Shown piece by piece: positions 52,230 to 63,072 of a DNA stretch of 64,000 nucleotides. The translations under genes were made by a program, and so were the position numbers. The stretch covers positions 218,653 through 282,652 of the forward strand of contig CAJNDS010002774.1 in assembly GCA_905221605.1 (NCBI GenBank), read 5' to 3'. The DNA is from Symbiodinium natans (Eukaryota; Sar; Dinophyceae; Suessiales; Symbiodiniaceae). Position 1 is the first letter of the stretch, and each line of letters begins with the position of its first letter. The notes under the pieces were generated by a model. That model saw only the letters and a program-made list of their open reading frames with translations. It ran no database searches and was not told where the DNA came from.

Positions 52230-53322
52230 TTTCAATACACGCTTCTATGGGATTTGATCTAGGACCATAATTGAAATTTGTTTCGGGTGTATATTCGACC
52301 TTTAATTTTATAAATTGGAAAAAGGATCATTAATATTTAAGAATATGGATATTTTCTTTTCAATGAGAAACAAAAGAATAGAATGGAGGATCATAATTCT
52401 TTTCATACAATTGAGTGATTATTTAATCATTAATGATAATATAATTTTATAGATTCATTTTGAATTTTATATTTCAATTTATGAATATATCATGAAATTT
52501 TAAAGAGAAAGTGCTCGCCAAGACACCACCCCCAACCGCGTAGGTATTGAGATACTCGATAGGTGCAGGAGATTTCTGCTCCCAAAAATACCAATTAAGA
52601 AATAGAATGAGAAATCTAGGAATCAATCCGAAGCAAAATAAAAGATAACGCAAAATTCGTGTTTTCTAAGATGCCCCGCCGTGTTTAAGAACCCATCGCC
52701 ACCCCCAATTACACAGAACACCTCAGAAAGACGAAAATGGGAAAGAGAGAAGGCAAAGGTCCCCACTGTTGAAACAGACCTCATGGCGTATATATTCGAA
52801 TTTGGCTCTCGATTGCGCTATCGTATCTCTTTTTGTCATTTCGGCTCCCACTCGAGCAGCCGAGGAGCCAGCCGCGACTGCAAAAACTTATGCAGAGCAC
52901 AAACGTCGGTCGCAGGATACTGCGTAACAATACGCAATACAAAGTATTGGATTCCAACCTATCATTCTTGAGATGCTGGGAGGTTGGGATGCTGAAACGG
53001 CATTTTTCCTAAATGACTTGTGCCGGGATCACGATGATACGTAGTATCGTCGACCGGATAGTTGTCGATATCATTTACAAATAAGGATTTTTTTCTTACT
53101 GCAACGACACATCGGACAAATCCTCATGAAGCATCGTAGAGTCCAGGAGCAATCGAGCAACGAGGGCGCGGGCCGATATCTGAATTACATCAAATCTTGA
53201 TTTTCTAGGTAGGATCTCCTTTGATCTTTCGGGTCAATGGCATTTGAATCGTATCGCCAGGCGTGCCCCGTCGTAGGCCCCGCCTAACGACGTCCTCGGC
53301 TGATGGATGCGGTCGTCTATGT
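52230..53322. other. Compositionally distinct island, AT-rich at its left end, between CDPK and satellite
   Basis: 52235-52510 is extremely A/T-rich (stretches such as TTTAATTTTATAAATTGG and GATAATATAATTTTATAG), unlike anything else in the window. It changes to a mixed composition over 52510-53322 (AAAATACCAATTAAGAAATAG near 52588; a CTCGATTGCGCTATCG segment near 52808). No gene, tRNA or rRNA could be recognised. An organelle-derived or other foreign insertion is possible; so is an assembly join. Confidence 0.6.
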
Positions 53323-53819
53323 GGCCTGTCACGGTCTTGTCTACTTCTAGGGGTTTTGGTCTGTCACGGTGTTGTCCGCTTCTAGGGGTTTTGGTCTGTC
53401 ACGGTCTTGTCTACTTCTAGGGATTTTGGTCTGTGACGGTGTTGTCCGCTTCTAGGGGTTTTGGTCTGTCACGGTCTTGTCCACTTCTAGGGGTTTTGGT
53501 CTGTCACGGTGTTGTCCGCTTCTAGGGGTTTTGGTCTGTCACGGTCTTGTCTGCTTCTAGGGGTTTTGGTCTGTCACGGTGTTGTCCGTTTCTAGGGGTT
53601 TTGGTCTGTCACGGTCTTGTCCACTTCTAGGGGTTTTGGTCTGTCATGGTGTTGTCCGCTTCTAGGCGTTTTGGTCTGTCATGGTCTTGTCTACTTCTAG
53701 GGGTTTTGGTCTGTCACGGTGTTGTCCGCTTCTAGGGGTTTTGGTCTGTCATGGTGTTGTCTATTTCTAGGGGTTTTGGTCTGTCACGGTGTTGTCCGTT
53801 TCTAGGGGTTTTGGTCTGT

Positions 53820-54750
53820 CACGTGTCACGGGGCGAAACGCGGCAGGCGGCACGCAAAAGTATTGTCCGCTTCTAGATATTTTAGGGATTTTGGTCTTCA
53901 CGGTGTTTCTGCTCTCGGGATTTTGTTTTTGTGGGGGGTTGGGAGTGGGGGGGGGGGGGTCTGTCCCACGGTGTTTTGTCCACTTCTAGGGGGTTTTTTG
54001 TCCTGTCATGGCCTTGTCCGCTCTAGGAAATTTTGTTTTCCACTTCCAGGGTTTTGTTCGCACGGGTGTTTCCCGCTTCTAGGGGTTTTTTTGATCGTCA
54101 CGGTAATTGTCCATTTCTAGGGAATTTTGGTCTTCACGGTGTTGTCCGCTTCTAGATATTTTAGGGGTTTTGGTCTGTCATGGTGTTGTCTACTTCTAGG
54201 GATTTTGGTCTGTCACGAAATTGTCCGCTTCTAGGGGTTTTGCTCTGTCACGGTGTTGTCCGCTTCTAGGGGTTTTGGTCTATCACGGTGTTGTCCACTT
54301 CTAGGGGTTTTGGTCTGTCACGGTGTTGTCCGCTTCTAGGGGTTTTGGTCTGTCACGGTGTTGTCCGCTTCTAGGGGTTTTGGTCTGTCACGGTGTTGTC
54401 CCACTTCTCGTGGTTTTTAGTAGTTTAAGTCTGTCACGGTGTTGTCCGCTTCTAGGGGTGTTGGTCTGTCCACGGTATTGTCCCACTTCCTAGGGAAATT
54501 TGTTCTTATCACGGGTGTGGTCCGCTTTCTTCTCTAGGGGTTTTGGTCTGTCTGGCCGGTGTTTGTCCGCTTTCTAGGGGTTTTTGTTCTGCACGATGTT
54601 GTCCACATTCCTAGGGTTGGGTCTGTCCCCACGGTGTGGTCCGTTTCTAGGGGGTTTTGGTCTGTCACGAGTTGTCCATTTCTAGGGCGTTTGGTCTGTC
54701 CGGGTGTTGGCCTTTCTAGGGGTTTTTTGGTCTTTCATGTGTTGTCCGCT
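53820..54750 (+). repeat. Degraded block of the satellite
   Basis: Units here carry many homopolymer expansions (G-run of 14 near 53950, GGGGGTTTTTTG near 53990), single-base losses and a foreign 30-base piece (GGGGCGAAACGCGGCAGGCG at 53829). Either the old edge of the array or a poorly polished assembly segment. Confidence 0.7.
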
Positions 54751-57700
54751 TCTAGGGATTTTGGTCTGTCACGGTATTGTCCACTTCTAGGGGTTTTGGT
54801 CTGTCATGGTGTTGTCCGCTTCTAGATATTTTAGGGGTTTTGGTCTGTCACGGTGTTGTCCGCTTCTAGGGGTTTTGGTCTGTCATGGTGTTGTCTATTT
54901 CTAGTGGTTTTGATCTGTCATGGTGTTGTGCGTTTGTAGGGATTTTGGTCTGTCATGGTGTTGTCCGCTTCTAGGGGTTTTGGTCTGTCATGGTGTTGTC
55001 TATTTCTAGTGGTTTTGATCTGTCATGGTGTTGTGCGTTTGTAGGGATTTTGGTCTGTCATGGTGTTGTCCGCTTCTAGGGGTTTTGAATTGTGATGGTG
55101 GGGTCCTTTTCTAGGGGTTTTGGTCTGTCATGGTGTTGTCCGCTTCTAGGGGTTTTGGTCTGTCACGGTGTTGTCCGCTTCTAGGGGTTTTGGTCTGTCA
55201 CGGTGTTGTCTACTTCCAGGGGTTTTGGTCTGTCACGGTGTTGTTCGCTTCTAGGGGTTTTGGTCTGTCATGGTATTGTCCACTTCTAGGGGTTTTGGTC
55301 TGTCATGGTGCTGTCCGCTTCTAGGGGTTTTGGTCTGTCACGGTATTGTCCACTTCTAGGGATTTTGGTCTGTCACGATATTGTCCGCTTCTAGGGGTTT
55401 TGGTCTGCTACGGTATTGTCCGTTTCTAGGGGATTTGGTCTGCCACGGTGTTGTCCGCTTCTAGGGGTTTTGGTCTGTCACGGTGTTGTCTGCTTGTAGG
55501 GGTTTTGGTCTGTCACGGTGTTGTCCGCTTCTAGGGGTTTTGGTCTGTCACGGTGTTGTCCGCGTCTAGGGGTTTTGGTCTGTCACGGTGTTGTCCGCTT
55601 CTAGGGGTTTTGGTCTGTCACGGTGTTGTCTGCTTCTAGGGATTTTGGTCTGTCACGGTGTTGTCCGCTTCTAGGGGTTTGGTCTGTCACGGTGTTGTCC
55701 GTTTCTGGGGGTTTTGGTCTGTCACGGTGTTGTCCGCTTCTAGGGGTTTTGCTCTGTCATGGTGTTGTTTGCTTCTAGGGGATTTGGTCTGTCATGGTCT
55801 TGTCCACTTCTAGGGGTTTTGGTCTGTCATGGTGTTGTCCGCTTCTAGGGGGTTTGGTCTGTCATGGCCTTGTCCGCTTCTAGGGGTTTTGCTCTGTCAT
55901 GGTTTTGTCCGCTTCGAGGGGTTTTGGTCTGTCACGGTGTTGTCCGCTTCTAGGGGTTTTGGTCTGTCATGGTGTTGTCCGCTTGTAGGCATTTTGGTCT
56001 GTCACGGTGCTGTCCGTTTCTAGGGCTTTTGTTCTGTCACGGTGTTGTCCGCTTCTTGGGATTTTGGCCTGTCACGATGTTATCCGCTTTTAGGGGTTTT
56101 GGTCTGTCATGGTGTTGTCCGCTTCGAGGGGTTTTGGTCTGTCACGGTGTTGTGCGCTTCTAGGCGCTTTGGTCTGTCACGGTGTTGTCCGCTTCTGAGG
56201 GATTTGGTCTGTCACGGTGTTGTCTGCTTCTAGGGGTTTTGGTCTGTCACGGTGTTGTCTGTTTCTAGGGGTTTTGGTCTGTCACGGTGTTGTCTGTTTC
56301 TAGGGTTTTGGGTCTGTCACGGTGTTGTCCGCTTCTTGGAATTTTGGTCTGTCACGATGTTATCCGCTTCTAGGGGTTTTGATCTGTCATGGAATTGATC
56401 GCTTCTAGGGATTTTGCTCTGTCCGTTTCTAGGGGTTGTCCGCTTCTAGGAGATTTGCTCTGTCACGGTGTTGTCCATTTCTAGGGGCTTTGGTCTGTCA
56501 CGGTGTTGTCTGCTTCTAGGGGCTTTGGTCTGTCACGGTCTTGTCCAATTCTACGGGTTTTGGTCTATCCTGGTAATGTCCATGTTCAAGGGTTTCGTCT
56601 GTCACGGTGTTGTCCGCTTCTAGGGGTTTTGGTCTGTCACGGTGTTGTCTGCTTCTAGGGGTTTTGGTCTGTCATGGTGATGTCCGCTTCTAGGGGTTTT
56701 GGTCTGTCACGGTGTTGTCCGCTTCTAGGGGTTTTGGTCTGTCACGGTGTTAACCGCTTCTAGGGGTTTTGGTCTGTCACGGCGTTGTCCGCTTCTAGGG
56801 GTTTTTTGTCTGTCACGGTGTTGTCCGTTTCTAGGGGTTTTGGTCTGTCACGGTGTTGTCTGCTTCTAGGGGTTTTGGTCTGTCACGGTCTTGTCCGCTT
56901 CTAGGGGTTTGGTCTGTCACGGTGTTGTCCGCTTCTAGGGTTTTGGTCTGTTACGGTGTTGTCCGCTTCTAGGGGTTTTGGTCTGTCACGGTGTTGTCCG
57001 TTTCTAGGGGTTTTGGTCTGTCACGGTGTTGTCTGCTTCTAGGGGTTTTGGTCTGTCACGGTGCTGTCCGCTTCTAGGGGTTTTGAATTGTCACGGTGTT
57101 GTCTGCTTCGTGGGGTTTTGGTCTGTAACGGTGTTGTCCGCTTCTAGGCCTTTGGTCTGTCACGGTGTTATCCGCTTCTAGGGATTTTGATCTGTCATGG
57201 TATTGTCCGCTTCGTGGGGTATTGCTCTGTCACGGTGTTGTCTGCTTCTAGGGGTTTTGGTCTGTCACGGTATTGCCCGCTTCTAGAAATTTTGGTCTGT
57301 CACGGTGTTGTCCGCTTCTAGGGCTTTTGGTCTGTCACGGTGTTGTCCGCTTCTAGGGTTTTGGGTCTGTCATGGTGTTGTCCGCTTCTAGGGGTTTTGG
57401 TCTGTCTCAGTGTTGTCCGCTTCGTGGGGTTTTGGTCTGTCACGGTCTTGTCCACTTCTAGGGGTTTTGGTCTGTCACGGTGTTGTCCGCTTCTAGGGGT
57501 TTTGGCCTGTCACGGTGTTGTCCGCTTCTAGGAGTTTTTGTCTGTCACGGTGTTGTCTGTTTCTAGGGATTTTGGTCTGTCACGTTGTTGTCCGCTTCGT
57601 GGGGGTTTTGGTCTATCACGAAAATGTCTGTTTCTAGGGGTTTTGCTCTGTCACGGTAATGTCCGCTTCTAAGGGTTTTGCTCTGTCACGGTGTTGTCCG

Positions 57701-60700
57701 CTTCTAGGGGTTTTGGTCTGTCACGGTGTTGTCCGCTTCTGGGGATTTTGGTCTGTCACGGTGTTGTCCGCTTCGTGGGGTATTACTCTGTCTTGGTGTT
57801 GTCCGCTTCTAGGGAATTTGGTCTGCCACGGTGTTGTCCGCTTCTAGGGGTTTTGGTCTGTCACGGTGTTGTCCGCTTCTAGTGGGGTTTTGGTCTGTCA
57901 CGGTGTTGTCCGCTTCTAGGGGTTTTGGTCTGTCACGGTGTTGTCCGCTTCTAGGGCTTTTGGTCTGTCACGGTGTTGTCCGCTTCTAGGGGTTTTGATC
58001 TATCACGGTGTTGTCTGTTTCTAGGGCTTTTGGTCTGTCACGGTGTTGTTCGCTTCTCGTGGGGGTTTTGGTCTGTCACAGTGTTGTCCGCTTCTAGGGG
58101 TTTTGCTCTGTCACGGTGTTGTCCGCTTCTAGGGGTTTGCTCTGTCACGGTGTTGTCCGCTTTTAGGGGTTTTGGTCTGTCACGGTGGTGTCCACCCTGA
58201 GGGAATTTGATCTGTCTTAGTGTTGTCCGCTTCGGGATTTTGGTCTGTCTCAGTGTTGTCCGCTTCGTGGGGTTTTGGTCTGTCACGGTCTTGTCCACTT
58301 CTAGGGGTTTTGGTCTGTCACGGTGTTGTCCGCTTCTAGGGGTTTTGGTCTGTCACGGTGTTGTCCGCTTCTAGGAGTTTTTGTCTGTCACGGTGTTGTC
58401 CGTTTCTCGTGGGGGTTTTGGTCTATCACGAAGTTGTCTGTTTCTAGGGGTTTTGCTCTGTCACGGTGTTGTCCGCTTCTAGGGGTTTTGCTCTGTCACG
58501 GTGTTGTCCGTTTCTAGGGGTTTTGGTCTGTCACGGTGTTGTCCGCTTCTAGGGGTTTTGGTCTGTCATGGTGTTGTCCGCTTGTAGGCATTTTGGTCTG
58601 TCACGGTGCTGTCCGTTTCTAGGACTTTTGTTCTGTTACGGTGTTGTCCGCTTCTTGGGGTTTTGGTCTGTCACGATGTTATCCGCTTCTAGGGGTTTTG
58701 GTCTGTCACGGTATGGTCCGCTTCTAGGGGTTTTGGTCTGTCACGGTCTTGTGCGCTTCTAGGAGTTTTGGTCCGTCACGATTTTGTCCGTTTCGAGGGG
58801 TTTTGGTCTGTCACGGTTTTGTTCGTTCTAGGGGTTTTGGTCTGTCACGGTTTTGTCCGCTTCGAGGGGCTTTGGTCTGTCACGGTGTTGTTCGCTTCTG
58901 GGGGTTTTGGTCTGTCACGGTGTTGTCTGCTTCTAGGGGTTTTGGTCTGTCACGGTGTTGTCCGCTTCTAGGGGTTTTGGTCTGTCACGGTGTTGTCCGC
59001 TTCTAGGGGTTTTGGTCTGTCACGGTGTTATCCGCTTCTGAGGGTTTTGCTCTGTCACGGTAATGTCCGCTTCTAGGGGGTTTTGGTCTGTCACGGTATT
59101 ATCCGCTTTCAAAATTTTGGTCTGTCACGGTGTTATCCGCTTTGAGGGGTTTTGGTCTGTCACGTATTGTCCGCTTCTAGGGCTTTTGATCTGTCACGGT
59201 GTTGTCCACTTCTAGGGATTTTGGTCTATCATGGTGTTGTCCGTTTCTAGGGCTTTTGGTCTGTCACGGTGCTGTCCGTTTCTAGATCTTTTGTTCTGTC
59301 ATGGTGTTGTCCGCTTCTTCGGGTTTTGGTCTGTCACGATGTTATCCGCTTCTAGGGGTTTTGGTCTGTCACGGTATTGTCCGCTTCGAGATATTTTGGT
59401 CCGTCACAATTTTGTGTATTTCTAGGGGTTTTGCTCTGTCACGGTGTTGTCCGCTTCTAGGGGTTTTGGTCTGTCACGGTGTTGTCCGTTTCTAGGGGTT
59501 TTGGTCTGTCATGGTGTTGACCACTTCTAGGGAGTTTGCTCTGTCATGGTGTTGTCCGCTTCTAGGGGTTTTAATCTGTCACGGTGATGTCCGCTTCTAG
59601 GGGTTTTGCTCTGTCACGGTGTTGTCAACTTCTAGGGGTTTTGGTCTGTCACGGTGTTGTCTGCTTCTAGGGGTTTTGATCTGTCACGGTGTTGTCCGCT
59701 TCTAGGGGTTTTGGTCTGTCACAGTGTTGTCCGCTTCGTGGGGTTTTGGGTCTGTCACGGTCTTGTCCACTTCTGGGGTTTTAGTCTGTCACGGTGTTGT
59801 CCGCTTCTAGGGGTTTTGGCCTTACACGGTGTTGTCCGCTTCTAGGAGTTTTGGTCTGTCACGGTATTGTCCGCTTCTAGGGGTTTTGGTCTGTCACGGT
59901 GTTGTCCGCTTCGTGGGGTTTTGGTCTGTCACGAAGTTGTTTGCTTCTACGGGTTTTGCTGTGTCACGGTGTTGTACGCTTGTAGGGAATTTGGTCTGTC
60001 ACGATCTTGTGCGCTTCTAGGGGTTTTGGTCTGTCACGACGTTGTCCGCTTCTAGGGGTTTTGTTCTGTCACGGTGTTGTCCGCTTCTAGGGGTTTTGGT
60101 CTGTCATGGTTTTATCCGCTTTGAGGGTTTTTGGTCTGTCATGGCGTTGTCCGCTTCTAGGAGTTTTGGTCTGTCATGGTGTTAACCGTTTCTAGGGGTT
60201 TTGGTCTGTCACGGTGTTGTCCGCTTCTAGGGGTTTTGGTCTGTCACGATGTTGTCTGCTTCTAGGGGTTTTGATCTGTCACGGTGTTGTCTGCTTCTAG
60301 GGGTTTTGATCTGTCACGGTGTTGTCCGCTTCTATGGGTTTTGTTCTGTCATGGTGATGTCCGCTTCTAGGCATTTTGATCTGTCACGGTCTTGTCTGCT
60401 TCTAGGGCTTTTTGTCTGTCATGGTGTTGTCCATTTCTAGGGGTTTTGGTCTGTCATAGTGTTGTCCCCGCTTCTAGGGGTTTTTTGCTCTGTCACAGTG
60501 TTGTCCGCTTCTAGGGGTTTTGCTCTGTCACGGTGTTGTCCGCTTCTAGGAGTTTTGGTCTGTCATTGTGATGTCCGCTTCTAGGGGTTTTGGTCTGTCA
60601 CGGTGTTGTCCGCTTCGAGGGATTTTGGTCTGTTACGATTGTCGGCTTCTTGGGGTTTTGATCTGTCACGGTATTGTCCGCTTCTAGGGGTTTTGGTCTG

Positions 60701-62915
60701 TCACGGTCTTGTTCGCTTCTAGGGGTTTTGGTCTGTCATGGTGTTGTCCGCTTCGAGGGGTTTTGGTCTGTCACGGTGTTGTCCGCTTCTAGGGGTTTTG
60801 GTCTGTCACGGTGTTATCCGCTTCTAGGGATTTTGGCCTGTCACGGAGTTGTCCACTTCGAGGGATTTTGATCTGTCACGGTGTTGTCCGCTTTTAGGGG
60901 TTTTGGTCTGTCACGGTATTGTCCGCTTCGAGAGATTTTGGTCTGTCATGATGTTGTCCGCTTCTAGGGGTTTTGATCTGTCACGATGTTGTCCGCTTCT
61001 AGGGGCTTTGATCTGTCATGGTGTTGTCCGTTTCTAGGGGTTTTGGTCTGTCACGGTATTGTCCGCTTCTAGGCATTTTGGTCTGGCACGGTATTGTCCG
61101 TTTCTAGGGGTTTTGGCCTGTCACAGTGTTGTCCGCTTCTAGGGATTTTGGTCTGTCATGGTGATGTCCGCTTCTAGGGAATTTGGTCTGTCACGGTGTT
61201 GTTCGCTTCTAGGGGTTTTGATCTGTCACGGTGTTATCCGCTTCTAGGGTTTTGGTCTGTCATGGTGTTGTCCGCTTCTGGGGATTTTGGTCTGTCACGG
61301 TATTGTCCGCTTCCAGGCGTTTTGGTCTGTCACGGTGTGTCCGCTTCTAGGGGTTTTGGTCTGTCACGAATGTCGGATTCTTGGGGTTTTGGTCTGTCAT
61401 GGTATTGTCCGCTTCGTGGGGTATTACTCTGTCACGGTGTTGTCTGCTTCTAGGGGTTTTGATCTGTCACGGTGTTGTCCGCTTCTAGGGGTTTTGTTCT
61501 AGCATGGTGTTGTCTGCTTCTATGGGTTTCGGATTGTCATGGTGTTGTCCGCTTCTAGAGATTGTGGTCTGTCACGGTTTTGTCCGCTTCGAGGGGTTTG
61601 GTCTGTCACGGTGTTTTTTATTTCCAGGGGTTTTGGTCTGTCATTATGGTGTCCTTTTCTACGGATTTTTGGTCTGTCACGGACTTGTCCGCTTTCACAA
61701 TTTTGGTCTGTCACGGTGTTGTCCGCTTCTAGGGGTTTTGGTCTGTCCTGGTGTTGTCCGTTTCGAGGGGTTTTGGCCTGTCACGGAGTTGTCCGCTTCG
61801 AGGGGTTTTGGTCTGTCACGGTGTTGTTCGCTTCTAGGACTTTTGGTCTGTCATGGTGTTGTCTGCTTCTAGGGGTTTTGCTCTGTCCCAGTGTTGTCCG
61901 CTTCGTGGGGTTTTGGTCTGTCACGATCTTGTCCATTTCTAGGGGTTTTGGTTTGTCACGGTGTTGTCCGCTTCTAGGGGTTTTGATCTGTCACGGTGTT
62001 GTCCGCTTCTAGGGCTTTTTGTCTGTCATGGTGATGTCCGCTTCTAGGGGATTTGTTCTGTCACGGTGTTGTCCGCCTCTAAGGGTTTTGGTCTGTCATG
62101 GTGTTGTCCGCTTCTAGGGGTTTTGGTCTGTCATGGTGATGTCCGCTTCTAGGGGTTTTGCTCTGTCACGGTGTTGTCCGCTTCTAGGGGTTTTGGTCTG
62201 TCACGGTGTTGTTCGCTTCTAGGGGTTTGGTCTGTCACGGTGTTATACACTTCTAAGGGCTTTGGTCTATCACGGTGTTGTCCGCTTCTAGGGGTTTTGG
62301 TCTGTCACGGTATTATCCGTTTCTAGGGATTTTGGCCTGTCACGGAGTTGTCCGCTTCGAGGGGTTTTGGTCTGTCACGCGGTTGTCCGTTTCTAGGGGT
62401 TTTGGCCTGTGACGGTATTGTCCGCTTCGAGGGTTTTGGATGTCACGGTGTTGTCCGCTTCTAGGGGTTTTGGTCTGTCACGGTATTGTCCGCTTCTAGG
62501 TTTTATGGTCTGTCACAGTGTTGTCCGCTTCTAGGCAATTTGGTCTGTCTTGGTTTTGTCGCTTCGAGGGGTTTTGGTCTGTCACGGTGTTCGTTCGCTT
62601 CTAGGGGTTTTGGTCTGTCATGGTGTTGTCCTCTTCTAGGCGTTTTTGTCTGTTACGGTGTTGTCCGCTTCTAGGGGTTTTGGTCTGTCACGGTGTTGTC
62701 CGTTTCTTTTGATTTTGGATTGTCACGGTGTTGTCCACTTCTAGGGGTTTTGGTCTGTCACGGTGTTGTTCGCTTCTAGGACTTTTGGTCTGTCACGGTG
62801 TTATCCGCTTCTAGGGTTCTTAGTGTATCATGGTGTTGTCCGCTTCTAGGGGGTTTTGGTCTGTTACGGATTTGTCCGCTTCGAGGGGCTTTGGTCTGTC
62901 ACGGTGTTGTTCGCT

Positions 62916-63072
62916 GAAAAGTACAATGCGATGCGCAAGCGACTTCTGCGCCCAAAGGCACTAATTAGAAATCTCCATACGAGAAACTTGTGTTCTCATA
63001 CAGAAACTACGAAAGCGTTCAGAATATCTTCCACAGGAGGCTTCTGCTCCCAAGAGCGTCAATGAAGACAAG
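62916..63072. other. Unique 157-bp interruption of the satellite
   Basis: Begins mid-unit after TTGTTCGCT and ends before AGTTTTGGTCTG. Contains two related 30-base segments, CTTCTGCGCCCAAAGGCACT (62942) and CTTCTGCTCCCAAGAGCGTC (63041), about 99 bases apart. An open frame (LLRPKALIRNLHTRNLCSHT) crosses it but is short. No terminal inverted repeats or target duplication are evident. Confidence 0.8.
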
